Positions 26,762-36,484 of a DNA stretch of 64,000 bases are shown piece by piece (position 1 is the stretch's first letter; every line of letters begins with the position of its first letter). Both the position numbers and the translations under genes were made by a program. Location of the stretch: assembly GCF_017744015.1 (NCBI RefSeq), contig NZ_JAGHRA010000001.1, forward strand, positions 124,001-188,000. The letters run 5' to 3'. Below the pieces are notes generated by a model. It was not told where the DNA came from, ran no database searches, and saw nothing but the letters and a program-made list of their open reading frames with translations. The stretch is from Paracoccus sp. R12_2 (GTDB lineage: Bacteria; Pseudomonadota; Alphaproteobacteria; Rhodobacterales; Rhodobacteraceae).

Positions 26762-27616
26762 TCAGCCCTGAAGACGCGCGACGGCCAGGCCGCGGGCCAG
26801 GGCACAGAACCTTTCCAGGTCGATCTCCTCCGCGCGGGCGGTGGGCGCGATGCCCGCCTGTTCCAGCAAAGGCTCGATCTGCGGATGCAGGCCGCGCAGG
26901 CTGGCGCGCAGCATCTTGCGCCGCTGATTGAAGGCCGCAGCCGTCACCTGCGACAGCACCGCCGGATCGGCGGGAAAGCGCGGCTGTTCCAGGGCGGTCA
27001 GGTGGACGACCGCCGAATGCACCTTGGGGGCGGGCACGAAGGCCTCGGGGGGCAGGGTCATCACGATCTGCGCGTTGGCCCGCCACTGCGCCAGCAGGGC
27101 AAGGCGGCCATAGGACTTGCCACCCGGACGCGCGACGATGCGTTCGGCCACCTCTTTCTGGAACATCAGCGTCAGCGACTGCCAGAACGGCGGCCAGTCC
27201 GGCGGCGTCAGCCAGCGGATCAGCAACTCGGTCCCGATGTTATAGGGCAGGTTCGCGGCCACCCGGATCGGCGGCGTCAGATGCTGCAGCGGATCGATCC
27301 TCAGCGCGTCGCCGTTGATGACCGACAGCCGGCCGGGATAGGCCGAGGCGATTTCGGCAAGGGCCGGCAGGGCACGCGGATCCTTTTCGATGGCCAGAAC
27401 ATGCCGCGCGCCTTCGGCAAGCAGGCCACGGGTCAGCCCGCCGGGGCCGGGGCCGATTTCCAGCACGTCGCATTGCGCCAGATCGCCCGCCTGCCGGGCG
27501 ATCTTGGCGGTCAGGTTCAGGTCCAGCAGGAAATTCTGGCCAAGCTGCTTCTTGGCACGCAGTTCATGCCGCGCGATCACCTCGCGCAGGGGCGGCAGAT
27601 TGTCGATCCCGGTCAT
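26762..27616 (-). CDS. rsmA: 16S rRNA (adenine1518-N6/adenine1519-N6)-dimethyltransferase
   Basis: The protein has 284 residues. [14 protein letters not shown] near residue 22 and [16 protein letters not shown] form the SAM pocket. The adenine-methylase motif NLPYN is in [14 protein letters not shown] near 120. It dimethylates two adjacent adenines near the 3' end of 16S rRNA during small-subunit maturation. The ATG at 27616 starts the conserved part; the open frame further upstream runs through a GC-rich palindromic spacer. Last gene of the lptF-to-rsmA series. Confidence 0.96.
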   Translation of the reverse strand: MTGIDNLPPLREVIARHELRAKKQLGQNFLLDLNLTAKIARQAGDLAQCDVLEIGPGPGGLTRGLLAEGARHVLAIEKDPRALPALAEIASAYPGRLSVINGDALRIDPLQHLTPPIRVAANLPYNIGTELLIRWLTPPDWPPFWQSLTLMFQKEVAERIVARPGGKSYGRLALLAQWRANAQIVMTLPPEAFVPAPKVHSAVVHLTALEQPRFPADPAVLSQVTAAAFNQRRKMLRASLRGLHPQIEPLLEQAGIAPTARAEEIDLERFCALARGLAVARLQG

Positions 27617-27652
27617 TGCGGATCCGACCCTGGAATTGCGTCCCGCGACGGG

Positions 27653-27670
27653 CGGGGGGCCAGCCCCCCG
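27653..27670. repeat. GC-rich perfect palindrome, REP-like
   Basis: CGGGGGGC/GCCCCCCG with a CA loop, in the 121-base pdxA-rsmA gap. Its core, read on the minus strand as GGGGCTGGCCCC, recurs at 54349-54361. Confidence 0.5.
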
Positions 27671-27678
27671 CACCCCCC

Positions 27679-27705
27679 GGCCATGGGGTGTCCCACCCCC
27701 TGGCC
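27679..27705. repeat. second imperfect palindrome in the pdxA-rsmA gap
   Basis: GGCCA-T-GGGGTG and CACCCC-C-TGGCC pair around TCC with one mismatch. It lies directly beside the palindrome at 27653, so the gap can fold into two adjacent hairpins. Confidence 0.5.
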
Positions 27706-27737
27706 ACCCCGGTCGCAACACTGCCCGCGTGATCGGG

Positions 27738-28703
27738 TCATCGGCGCTGATCTGCCATCTGCCGGGCCATGCGCAGCGCGGCGATCGTCGAGGCCGGATC
27801 GGCGCGGCCCGTGTCCGCGATGTCGAACGCGGTGCCGTGATCGGGCGAGGTGCGGATGAACGGCAGCCCCAGCGTCACATTCACCCCACCCGCGAAATCC
27901 AGCGTCTTGATCGGGATCAGCGCCTGGTCGTGATAGGCGCAGATCGCCGCGTCATAACGGCTTCGGGCGGGCGCATGGAACATGGTGTCGGCAGGCAACG
28001 GCCCGGCGATGTCCAGCCCCTCGGCACGCAGCCGGTCCAGCAACGGCCTGATGCGGTCAACCTCTTCGCGGCCCATCGTGCCGCCCTCGCCCGCGTGGGG
28101 GTTCAGCCCGGCCACCGCGATGCGCGGCACCGGAACGCCGAAATCGCGGATCAGCGCGGCGTGGGTGATGCGGATCGCCTGTTCCAGCGCCTGATCGCTC
28201 AGCGCGGCGGGTACCTGCGCCAGCGGGATATGGATCGTCGCAGGCACCACGCGGCAGGGCGGCGTCACCGTGGTCGAGGCCAGCATCATCGCCACCGGCA
28301 CGCCCCCCGCCAGATCGGCCAGGTATTCCGTATGGCCCGGAAAGGCGAAGCCCGCGCCTTCCTTCAACGCCTGCTTGTTGATCGGCAGCGTCGTCATTCC
28401 CGCCGCCTCGCCGCGCATCAGCAGATCGACGGCACGCGCGATCACCTCGATCACGCTGGCGGCGTTGGCCGGATCGGGGCGGCCGGGTGTGGCGGGGGCC
28501 GCGAAATCATGGGCCAGCACCGGCAGACGCCCCGCCGGAACCGGGTCCGACGGCGCGCTGACCAGATCGAAGGCGGTGCCATCGGGCAGATGCCGCGGAT
28601 CGCCGATCCAGACGAAATCGACGCCCGACGCCAGCGCCAGCGGCGCCAGTTCAGGCCCGATCCCGGCAGGCTCGCCGCAGGTCAGAAGGATGCGCCGGGT
28701 CAT
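27738..28703 (-). CDS. pdxA: 4-hydroxythreonine-4-phosphate dehydrogenase
   Basis: The protein has 321 residues. It opens with [16 protein letters not shown]. The metal and substrate site is seen as [16 protein letters not shown] near 205 and [23 protein letters not shown] near 260, followed by [13 protein letters not shown]. It makes the precursor 3-amino-1-hydroxyacetone phosphate for pyridoxal 5'-phosphate. It follows surA by ten bases and precedes rsmA, the arrangement surA-pdxA-rsmA common in proteobacteria. Confidence 0.97.
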   Translation of the reverse strand: MTRRILLTCGEPAGIGPELAPLALASGVDFVWIGDPRHLPDGTAFDLVSAPSDPVPAGRLPVLAHDFAAPATPGRPDPANAASVIEVIARAVDLLMRGEAAGMTTLPINKQALKEGAGFAFPGHTEYLADLAGGVPVAMMLASTTVTPPCRVVPATIHIPLAQVPAALSDQALEQAIRITHAALIRDFGVPVPRIAVAGLNPHAGEGGTMGREEVDRIRPLLDRLRAEGLDIAGPLPADTMFHAPARSRYDAAICAYHDQALIPIKTLDFAGGVNVTLGLPFIRTSPDHGTAFDIADTGRADPASTIAALRMARQMADQRR

Positions 28704-28713
28704 TGGAGCCGCA

Positions 28714-29979
28714 TCACGGCCGCCGGATCACCGCATCGGCGCGCAGTTCCGCCAGATAGGCGTCGGCGGCGGTGCTGGCCTTGCGGTTGAACAGCTCTTC
28801 GCGCACCACCTCTCGGTCGGGAAGGGCCTGTGCATCGGGCACGGCGGCCTCGACCCCGTCATCGGGCAGTGCGGTCGTGGCCACGTCGTTCTGTGCCTCG
28901 GCCAGAATCGCCGGCTGGCGCGAACACAGCATGACCAGTTCCGCCGCGTTGCCGTAATTGACCACCGCCGCCTCGTTGTCGTCCAGCGAGGCAAGCTGCG
29001 TGGCGATCAGCGTGGGGATCGCGTTCTGCGACTGGGTCTGGCGCTGGATGGCGCCTGCGGCGCTGCCGGCCTCGGAATACAGCGTGTCGCAGCTGCGCGC
29101 GCGCGCTGCCAGCTGCGCCGCCTCGGTGGACGAGGCAAGCCGCAGCGTCATGTAATCCAGCACCTGTTCCCTTGCGCCGGGACGCAGCGTGCCCTGGGTG
29201 TCGCGCAGCTGGAACAGCACCACCGCACCCGGCACGTTCAGCGGCTGAGAGGTCTGTCCGGGACGCAGCGACAGGATCACCGGCCGCAGCGAGGGCGGCA
29301 GGTTCTCGATCGCCAGCCAGTTCAGCTGCCCCCCGGAAGACGCCGTGCCCGAGGCCGAATATTGCCGGGCCGCCGCCGCGAACTGGGCCTCGGACGGGTT
29401 GCTGCCGGCAATCGACCTGGCGCGGTTCATCGCCGCCTGCTCCTGCCCCTCGGGCGCGGGAATGATCAGTTCCGACAACAGCACGCGGGTCACGATCGGC
29501 GTCTCGACCTGACGTTTCAGTTCCTGATCCACCTCGGCGTCGGACACGTCGACCTGCGGCAGCAGCCGCGCCCGGATCACGCCGCGCCAGGCGATGCCCG
29601 CCGTCACGAAATCGCGATAGACCTGCGGTTCGACCCCGGCACGTTCCAGCGCGGCGGTGAATTCGGCCGCGGACAGCCCGGCACGGCTGGCGAATTCCTC
29701 AAGCCCGGCCTGAAGCCCCTCGTCGGTGACCTCGATCCCCAGCTGGCCGGCGGCAAACATGCGCAGACGGTCGTCGATCAGCGCCTGTTCGGCCGTCGCC
29801 GTATCCGCCGGAGAGCCAAGCACCTCCATGAACCGCATGCGCTGCTGCAGTTCGTATCGGGTCACCGCCTTGTCGTTGACATAGACGATCGGTTCGAACG
29901 GGTTTTGCGCGGCGGCCGGGGCGGCTGCGCCGATAAGCAGGCTCGCCACCAAGGCTATGCCGGAAAGGATGTGCCGCAT
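28714..29979 (-). CDS. surA: periplasmic chaperone/peptidyl-prolyl isomerase SurA-like
   Basis: The protein has 421 residues with a signal peptide ending near AAA-QNPF. The SurA N-terminal chaperone region begins PIVYVNDKAVTRYELQQRMRFM. A parvulin-type rotamase domain follows at about 160-270 (RVLLSELIIPAPEGQE to LPPSLRPVILSLRPGQTSQPL). It escorts outer-membrane proteins across the periplasm. It lies between lptD and pdxA on the same strand; LptD is a known client of SurA in other bacteria. Start chosen at the ATG before the signal peptide. Confidence 0.9.
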   Translation of the reverse strand: MRHILSGIALVASLLIGAAAPAAAQNPFEPIVYVNDKAVTRYELQQRMRFMEVLGSPADTATAEQALIDDRLRMFAAGQLGIEVTDEGLQAGLEEFASRAGLSAAEFTAALERAGVEPQVYRDFVTAGIAWRGVIRARLLPQVDVSDAEVDQELKRQVETPIVTRVLLSELIIPAPEGQEQAAMNRARSIAGSNPSEAQFAAAARQYSASGTASSGGQLNWLAIENLPPSLRPVILSLRPGQTSQPLNVPGAVVLFQLRDTQGTLRPGAREQVLDYMTLRLASSTEAAQLAARARSCDTLYSEAGSAAGAIQRQTQSQNAIPTLIATQLASLDDNEAAVVNYGNAAELVMLCSRQPAILAEAQNDVATTALPDDGVEAAVPDAQALPDREVVREELFNRKASTAADAYLAELRADAVIRRP

Positions 29980-30013
29980 CTGCTGCCCCCCAATGATTTT
30001 CTTCGGCCGAAGA

Positions 30014-32431
30014 CTAGCGCATGCAACTGCGCCGCGCCACCGTGCCGGGACCGTCTTTCTGGCTGCCGAACCCGCCAAGGCGAACCGACAGATCGAAGCT
30101 GGTTTCGGGCCGGACGCTGTCGGAATCGGTGAACCGACGCGACAGGCCCATTTCCAGCGTTATGCATTCGTTCCGATAGGTGACCTCCAGCGCCGCCTTC
30201 TGCGCGCGGTCGGCCTGAAAGTCATAGCGTGTCTCGGCATTGCCCCACCAGCCCTCGGCGATCTGCCAGCCGACATTCGCGGTCAATTCGCTGATGTCCC
30301 GATCGCGGCTTTCGTTCTCGTCGCTGTTGATCCACAGATGGCCCGCCGACAGTTGCAGGTCGGGACGCAGCCAGCCCACCCGCAACTCGTTCCGCGAGAC
30401 ATTGAACGAATCGTCGAACAGGGCGCGATTGGCGATGGCCAGCCCCGTGCCGCTGTCGTAATTCGCGGCCAGCAGCCAGTCCGAACGCCGCCCGCCAAGC
30501 GGCGAGGCGTCGGCGAACGCATCGTCGTCGCGCGCCCGCAGCACCCGCCCGCCGGTCAGTCCCAGGGACCAGCCGGCAGGGTCGATCCGGGTCCAGCCGA
30601 CGCCGATATTGGCACGCAGGCCGGTTTCGCGCACGTCATAGCCGGGAAAGCGGTTATCCGAGAACAGGTTGCCTTCATCGAACTCGATCAGGCGGCTGTC
30701 CTCGTTGGGGATATCGTCGTCCCGTCCGCGCGGCGACCACAGGATCTGCGCGACCGGTTCGACCAGGTGGGTGGCGCCCGCGGAACTGCCCGCCAGCGGC
30801 CAGCGCAACTCGACGCCGACCATCGGATCGACGCGGCTTTCGACGTCATCGAAACGGTCGTCCTGGGCGATCCGGTACAGATCCGCGTCCAGCCCCGCCA
30901 GCGCCGCGCCGACCAGCCCGCCGGGCAGGATCTCGGTGCGCCGCCAGTCCAGCCCGACGGATCCGCGCGCCACGTCGCGTCCCACGATATCGGCATCAGA
31001 TGGACGGCGATGGGCGTGGATCGACCATTCCATCAGCCCCTCGCCCCCGATCAGTCGCGGCGTGAAACGGCGCTGCCACAGCGCGTCGGCCACCTGCGCG
31101 GGCGACGTGTCGTTGTCCTCGTCGTCGCGCAACGACCGGTAATTGCCGACACGGCCGAAGAACAGCTTGTCGCGGGTCACCCGTTCCAGGGTCACCCCGC
31201 TCCACAGCCGGTCGGCATCGGTGATGTCATAGTCCAGCAGATAGCCGCGATCAGAGGCCAGTTGCAGCTGAAGCCCAAGCCGATAGTCGCGCGGCAGATC
31301 GACCAGCGCGTTGCCGAACAGATAGCCGCGCGTATCGCCCGGCTCGATGTCGTCGCGGCTGATCGCGCCGTTCCATTCGGTGACCGCATTGCGCCAGGCC
31401 TGACGATACCGCGCCTCCAGTGTGCGGGTGCGGTTGACCGACACATAGGGCGTCAGGGTCAGGTCGGCATGATCGCCCAGCGTCTGGAAATAGGGCAGCT
31501 TGACGCCGAACCCCAGCCCGGACGTGGTGCGGATCTCGGGGCGCAGAAAGCCGGACTTGCGTTCGACCGTGGGATCGGGTGCGGTGATCGTGAACGGCAC
31601 CGCCGCGACCGGCACGCCAAAGGCGCGCATCTGCGGATGGTCGAAGGTCAGCAGCCGCGTTTCCGCGTCATGGGTGATGCTGCGGGCGCGGATCTCCCAC
31701 AGCGGCGTCGGATTCGTGGCGCAGACCTGGCAGCTCGAGGCGACGACATGGGTCAGCCGCGTCATCCGGCCGTTGCCGGTCCGGGTCAGTTCCGTGGCGG
31801 CAAGCTGCAATTCGCGGGCGATCACCAGCCGCGCGCCGCGGATGATGCCATCCTGCAATTCGCGGTCCAGCTGCGCCGAATCGGCGATCAGCACGGCCTC
31901 GTCGTCGCGATTGCGGGCACCGGGGCGCGACAGATGCACCGGACCCTCGATGGTCAGATCGCCGCTGGCGCCGTCCACGATCAGACGCGAGGCGACCAGC
32001 CGCGCGCCCTGGTACCAGACCACGACACCGCCCGCAGCGATCAGCGTCCGGTCGCCCTGCAGGACCATCGTGTCGGCCAGAACCGTGGCGGCGTCGCTGC
32101 GATCGCCGGGGGCCGCGCGGTCCGGCAAGGTGATGTCGGCATCCGGTTCGACCGCCTCCAGCCGCGCGGCGGCGGGGGTGCGGTCGCTGATGATCCCGAA
32201 ACCCAGCGGCCGCGCCTGGGGTGCCAGCGCGGCCTGCCCGGTCCCGGTGGCCAGCGGCGCGCCGGGCATCTGCGGGCCGATCATCGCGTCGCCATCGTTG
32301 CCGAACAGCGTCTCCTGCGCCGCTGCGGGCAGCACGCCCGCCCCGGCCATCAGCGCGGTCGCCGCGGCCCACCCGGCCAACCATCCACCGGTCTTGCGCG
32401 CCCAGGGCGCGATCGGTCGGGAACGCTTCAT
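30014..32431 (-). CDS. lptD: LPS-assembly outer-membrane protein LptD
   Basis: The protein has 805 residues. A signal peptide ending PAAAQE is followed by an OstA-like periplasmic domain (about 70-230, with VLADTMVLQGDRTLIAAGGVVVWYQGARL) and a C-terminal beta-barrel of alternating strands to the end. A CQVC pair lies near residue 234 in the region SSCQVCATNPTPLWEIRARSI. It inserts lipopolysaccharide into the outer leaflet. The start overlaps the lptG stop by four bases; surA follows 34 bases after its stop. The set lptF-lptG-lptD is continuous. Confidence 0.95.
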   Translation of the reverse strand: MKRSRPIAPWARKTGGWLAGWAAATALMAGAGVLPAAAQETLFGNDGDAMIGPQMPGAPLATGTGQAALAPQARPLGFGIISDRTPAAARLEAVEPDADITLPDRAAPGDRSDAATVLADTMVLQGDRTLIAAGGVVVWYQGARLVASRLIVDGASGDLTIEGPVHLSRPGARNRDDEAVLIADSAQLDRELQDGIIRGARLVIARELQLAATELTRTGNGRMTRLTHVVASSCQVCATNPTPLWEIRARSITHDAETRLLTFDHPQMRAFGVPVAAVPFTITAPDPTVERKSGFLRPEIRTTSGLGFGVKLPYFQTLGDHADLTLTPYVSVNRTRTLEARYRQAWRNAVTEWNGAISRDDIEPGDTRGYLFGNALVDLPRDYRLGLQLQLASDRGYLLDYDITDADRLWSGVTLERVTRDKLFFGRVGNYRSLRDDEDNDTSPAQVADALWQRRFTPRLIGGEGLMEWSIHAHRRPSDADIVGRDVARGSVGLDWRRTEILPGGLVGAALAGLDADLYRIAQDDRFDDVESRVDPMVGVELRWPLAGSSAGATHLVEPVAQILWSPRGRDDDIPNEDSRLIEFDEGNLFSDNRFPGYDVRETGLRANIGVGWTRIDPAGWSLGLTGGRVLRARDDDAFADASPLGGRRSDWLLAANYDSGTGLAIANRALFDDSFNVSRNELRVGWLRPDLQLSAGHLWINSDENESRDRDISELTANVGWQIAEGWWGNAETRYDFQADRAQKAALEVTYRNECITLEMGLSRRFTDSDSVRPETSFDLSVRLGGFGSQKDGPGTVARRSCMR

Positions 32432-33537
32432 CCATCCTCCCGCTGCAGGATCAGCGCCACCGCCAGCAGCGCGCCCACCAGTGGCGGCGTCCATGCGGCC
32501 ATCGCCGGCACGACCTGCCCGTTATCGCCCAGAACCTGCGCCAGATTGCGCAGGAAGAACAGCCCGATCCCGGCGCCGAAGGCCAGAAGAACCGCGACGC
32601 CGGTATTGCGGCCACGGATATGGCGCATGGTGAAGGCCGCCGCGATGAAGATCATCGCCGCCATCAGGAACGGGCGCGCCAGTTCCATCTGGAACCAGAC
32701 CCGGTGCCGCGCGGCCGAGAACCCGGCGCGTTCCAGCCCCGCGATGAAGGACGGCAACTGCCAGACCGGCACCGCCTCGGGACGGCCGAACCCGTCGCGG
32801 ATGCGCTGCGCCGTCAGGTCCGAGGCAAGGCTCAGCGTTTCGCCGGCCACCACCTCGGCTTCGGGGTTGGGGCGGTCCAACCGGTAATCGCGCACCCCGG
32901 ACAGATGCCATTCGCCCGGCTCCAGCCGCGCCTCGCGCGCCTCGATCCGCCGGGCCGGGCCGCTGTCCTGATCGAAGACCAGGAACGTCGCATCATACAG
33001 CGTCGTCGCATCGGGGCTGGTACGGCTGGCGCGGATCACCACCTGACCGGATTCCTTGCCATCCTCGATGACCGCCTGCCGCAGCCACAGCGCGCTGTCG
33101 CCGACCGACACGGTCTGCTGGCCATCGCGCTGGATCTCGGCCACGGCCTCGTCATAGCGCTGCCCGGTCACGGCGACCATCGGGTTCAGCAGCGCCACGG
33201 CCAATGCGCCGACCAGCCCCGCCGTCACCGCCGGTGCCGTCACCACCTTCAGCGCCGACCGCCCCGAGGCGCGGATCGCCACCATCTCGGAACTGCGCGC
33301 CAGCCCCAGGAACAGCGCGATCCCGGCCAGCACCGTGATCAGCGGCAGGATCGAATAGAAACTGCCCGCGACATTCAGCGCCGCCAGACGCGCCGCACCC
33401 GACACGCCGATATCATCGCCGGAAAATCTGCGGATCATCTCGATCATGTCGATCAGCAACAGGATCAGCAGGAACACCGCCGCCACCGTCAGCAGGCTGC
33501 GCAGGAACCGGTTCGAGACATAGCGCGCCAGGATCAT
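32428..33537 (-). CDS. lptG: LPS export ABC transporter permease LptG
   Basis: The protein has 369 residues. Three N-terminal membrane helices begin with MILARYVSNRFLRSLLTVAAVFLLI, followed by a periplasmic jellyroll region (about 135-265) and three C-terminal helices. With LptF and the ATPase LptB it extracts lipopolysaccharide from the inner membrane. The ATG overlaps the lptF stop (ATGA) and its stop overlaps the lptD start in the same way, so all three genes are translationally coupled. Confidence 0.95.
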   Translation of the reverse strand: MILARYVSNRFLRSLLTVAAVFLLILLLIDMIEMIRRFSGDDIGVSGAARLAALNVAGSFYSILPLITVLAGIALFLGLARSSEMVAIRASGRSALKVVTAPAVTAGLVGALAVALLNPMVAVTGQRYDEAVAEIQRDGQQTVSVGDSALWLRQAVIEDGKESGQVVIRASRTSPDATTLYDATFLVFDQDSGPARRIEAREARLEPGEWHLSGVRDYRLDRPNPEAEVVAGETLSLASDLTAQRIRDGFGRPEAVPVWQLPSFIAGLERAGFSAARHRVWFQMELARPFLMAAMIFIAAAFTMRHIRGRNTGVAVLLAFGAGIGLFFLRNLAQVLGDNGQVVPAMAAWTPPLVGALLAVALILQREDG

Positions 33538-34670
33538 GCCGCCGGCCCCGTCACGGACGCCGCGCGCAGCCGCCTTGGTCGCGCCGCCAGCCATAACAGC
33601 AGGACACAGATCACCGCGCCCACCACCGCCGGCAGATACAGAAGCGGCCACATCTCGGGGTCGCGGCTGGCCCGGTCGGCTGCGGCGTTGGTCAGGAACT
33701 GCACCACGATCAGCCCCAGAACCGCCCACAGCACCTGCCGCCAGACGCCGAATCGCGAATAGCCGCCGATCAGCAGCGTGGCGAAACCGATCATCGCCGC
33801 CACCGGCGACAGCAGGGGCTGGGCGATCCGCTCATGCGCCTCGCGGCGCGCATCCGCCGCGCTGGCGCCGGTCGCCGTCAGCAGTGCCTGGTCCGGGCGC
33901 AACAGTTGCAACGTGCCATAATCGCGCAGGTCGCGGCCCTTGCGGCCCGAACCGCCGATCATCGCCCCGATATCATAGCTGAGTTCGTCGAATCGCGTCA
34001 CCGCAAGACGCTGACGGTCGTCGCGACGGCTCAGGTTCTGGGCCATACCATCCAGCAGGATCAGCACCGGGCCGCTGTCCTTGCGCACCACCAGCGCCTC
34101 TTCCGAGGTGTAGATGACCTGATCGCCGGGATCGCGCCGGTCCTCGATGAACAGATCCAGCAGCCTGCCATCGACGGCAATGTCGCGGATGAACAGCGTG
34201 ATGTCATCGCTGGGATACTGGAAACTGCCGGGCCGCAGGAATTGTGCGGTGACGTTCTGCGCGATCTCGGCCTGCCGGTCGGCCAGCCGCGCCCGCGCCA
34301 TCGGCACCAGACCGTGCACCAGCACCGCGACCATCACGCCCACGAACACCCCGAAGATCAGCACCGGCCGGGCCAGCCGCCACGGCGACATTCCTGCCGA
34401 CTGCATCGCCACCAGCTCGGATTCGTTGGACAGCCGGTTGGTGCCATAGGCAGTCGCCGTGAAGGCCGCGACCGGCAGCACCACCGAGATCACAAGGGGC
34501 AGCGTCAGCGCGGTGAATTCCAGCACCACCAGCGCGGTCTGTCCGTCGTTCAGCAGATCGTCGAACAGGCTGACGGCACGGTTGATCCAATAGACAGACA
34601 CCAGCACCAGCGCGAAAAAGCCGAACAGCGTCAGCATCTGGGCAAGAATGTATTTGTCGATCCGGGGCAT
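33534..34670 (-). CDS. lptF: LPS export ABC transporter permease LptF
   Basis: The protein has 378 residues from MPRIDKYILAQML, the conserved family opening. An ATG eleven codons earlier (34703) is also possible. The layout matches LptG: helices around residues 13-35 and 55-120, a periplasmic domain, and C-terminal helices with LSPVAAMIGFATLLIGGYSRFG. It forms the asymmetric LptFG channel. First gene of the minus-strand series lptF-lptG-lptD-surA-pdxA-rsmA, divergent from pepA. Confidence 0.94.
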   Translation of the reverse strand: MPRIDKYILAQMLTLFGFFALVLVSVYWINRAVSLFDDLLNDGQTALVVLEFTALTLPLVISVVLPVAAFTATAYGTNRLSNESELVAMQSAGMSPWRLARPVLIFGVFVGVMVAVLVHGLVPMARARLADRQAEIAQNVTAQFLRPGSFQYPSDDITLFIRDIAVDGRLLDLFIEDRRDPGDQVIYTSEEALVVRKDSGPVLILLDGMAQNLSRRDDRQRLAVTRFDELSYDIGAMIGGSGRKGRDLRDYGTLQLLRPDQALLTATGASAADARREAHERIAQPLLSPVAAMIGFATLLIGGYSRFGVWRQVLWAVLGLIVVQFLTNAAADRASRDPEMWPLLYLPAVVGAVICVLLLWLAARPRRLRAASVTGPAA

Positions 34671-34785
34671 CGGGGGCGTCTGGTCCTCGCGGGCGGGTTT
34701 CATCCTGATAGCCGTTGGTGCGGCTCTGGAAAAGGCCCGGCAGCGGGTCTAGGGTCGGCGCCAACCAGATGTGAGGAGCGCGAAG

Positions 34786-36312
34786 ATGACCCAGCCCGTG
34801 CAGATCAGCTTTACCGAAACCGCGACCGACGGACTTGCCGGGCACCAGGGGCGCATCGCGCTGATCGTGCCGTCGGGGGGCCGCCTGCCTTCGGGGCTGC
34901 CGCGCGCCGCCCGCGATGCCGCGCGCCGCGCGCTTGACTCCGGCGCCGGGCAGAAGCTGAAGGCCGGTGACGCGCTGGAACTGGCCTTCCCCGCGGGCAT
35001 GGCCGCGGAGGCGCTGCAACTGATCTCGCTGCCCGGCAATGCCAGCGTGGCCGAGGCCCGCAAGGCCGGGGCTGCGATCGGCGCCAAGCTGGGCAAGACC
35101 CATACGCTGGTGCTGGCAGGCGGACACAAGCGCGCGAACGACGTCGCGCTGGGAATCGCGCTGCGCGGCTATGATTTCGCGGCCTATCGGACGGATGCGG
35201 GCAAGGACGACGACAGCGGCGCGGACGGTGACGCAGGCGGCGACGCCAAGGGATCGGATGCGGCGTCCGATCAGCCGCGCGTGACCTTCATGGCCAAATC
35301 GCCCGAGGCGCTGGCCAAGGCGGCACAGGACGCCGCGGCGGTGGCCGAAGGGGTGTTCTTCACCCGCGATCTGGTCAACGAACCGGCCAATATCCTGACC
35401 ACCACCGATTTCGCCGACCGCCTGAAGGCGATGGAGGAACTGGGCCTGAGCGTCGAGGTGCTGGACGAAGATCAGCTGCGCGACCTGGGCATGCGCGCGC
35501 TGCTGGCCGTCGGACAGGGCAGCGCCGCGCCGTCGAAAGTGGTCGTGATGCGCTGGAACGGCGGCGACAAGGACGCCGCGCCGCTGGCGCTGGTCGGCAA
35601 GGGCGTGGTGTTCGATTCGGGCGGCATCTCGATCAAGCCCTCGGCGGGGATGGAGGAAATGACCATGGACATGGGCGGCGCGGGCGTCGTGGCGGGCGTG
35701 ATGCGCACGCTGGCCCTGCGCCGCGCCAAGGCCAATGTGGTGGGTCTTGTCGGCCTGGTGGAAAACATGCCCGACGGGCTTGCACAGCGTCCCGGCGACA
35801 TCGTGCGTTCGATGAAGGGCGACACGATCGAAGTCGTGAACACCGACGCCGAAGGCCGCCTCGTGCTGGCCGATGTGCTTTGGTATGCGCAAACCCGGTT
35901 CCAGCCGCGCGCCATCGTGGATCTGGCCACGCTGACCGGCGCGGTCATCGTCGCGCTGGGTCACGACAATGCCGGTGTCTTCTCGAACGACGACAAGCTG
36001 GCCGACGGCATCCTGTCGGCGGCGAAGGCCGAAGGCGAAGGCGCTTGGCGGCTGCCCCTGGGGCCGGGCTATGACAAGCTGATCAAGTCGCGGCTGGCCG
36101 ACATGAAGAACAGTGGCGGTCGCGCGGCCGGGTCGATCACCGCGGCGCAGTTCCTGCAGCGCTTCATCCGCAAGGATCAGCCCTGGGCGCATCTGGACAT
36201 CGCCGGAACCACGCTGCCGCCTTCGGCAACCCAGCTTGCGCCCAAGGGTGCGACCGGCTGGGGCGTGATGACGCTGGACCGGCTAGTGCGCGACCGGTTC
36301 GAGGACGAATGA
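34786..36312 (+). CDS. pepA: leucyl aminopeptidase
   Basis: The protein has 508 residues. The M17 catalytic domain is clear: GKGVVFDSGGISIKPSAGM near 280 and the signature NTDAEGRLVLAD near 357, which hold the two metal ions and the catalytic Lys and Arg. It removes N-terminal residues from peptides in the cytosol and in some bacteria also binds DNA. The ATG at 34786 has GAGGAG about seven bases upstream. An acidic low-complexity insert, rich in Asp and Gly, lies at about residues 141-162 in the linker between the N-terminal and catalytic domains. Confidence 0.95.
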   Translation: MTQPVQISFTETATDGLAGHQGRIALIVPSGGRLPSGLPRAARDAARRALDSGAGQKLKAGDALELAFPAGMAAEALQLISLPGNASVAEARKAGAAIGAKLGKTHTLVLAGGHKRANDVALGIALRGYDFAAYRTDAGKDDDSGADGDAGGDAKGSDAASDQPRVTFMAKSPEALAKAAQDAAAVAEGVFFTRDLVNEPANILTTTDFADRLKAMEELGLSVEVLDEDQLRDLGMRALLAVGQGSAAPSKVVVMRWNGGDKDAAPLALVGKGVVFDSGGISIKPSAGMEEMTMDMGGAGVVAGVMRTLALRRAKANVVGLVGLVENMPDGLAQRPGDIVRSMKGDTIEVVNTDAEGRLVLADVLWYAQTRFQPRAIVDLATLTGAVIVALGHDNAGVFSNDDKLADGILSAAKAEGEGAWRLPLGPGYDKLIKSRLADMKNSGGRAAGSITAAQFLQRFIRKDQPWAHLDIAGTTLPPSATQLAPKGATGWGVMTLDRLVRDRFEDE

Positions 36313-36332
36313 TCCGCGCAACGCGCGCAAGC

Positions 36333-36376
36333 GGTGTACGCGCTGTGCACGCCCTGTGCACGCGCCGTGCACGCGC
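36333..36376. repeat. four tandem 11-bp units containing GTGCAC
   Basis: Units at 36333, 36344, 36355 and 36366 match the consensus TGTGCACGCGC. Three of them hold a perfect GTGCAC palindrome, and a degenerate fifth unit follows. Another GTGCAC occurs at 36418-36423. This lies in the 172-base gap between pepA and holC. Confidence 0.85.
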
Positions 36377-36484
36377 TGTGCGGCCTGATCGCCAGCATTT
36401 GCAGGGCTTTGGACCGCGTGCACCCCGCCTGCATGCACACGCAACGCACGCTGCTGTTGCGCAACATCCGGGCGGGCCGGGCTG

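Noticed and set aside
29957..32887. Very long open frame on the plus strand (about 976 codons) opposite surA, lptD and lptG
   Set aside because: It is a GC-rich antisense shadow: no known domain, no ribosome site, Arg/Gln/Pro-rich composition. The opposite strand holds a complete, well-conserved lptD.
36333..36423. CRISPR-like array
   Set aside because: Units are 11 bases and contiguous, with no spacers, and no cas genes are in the window.
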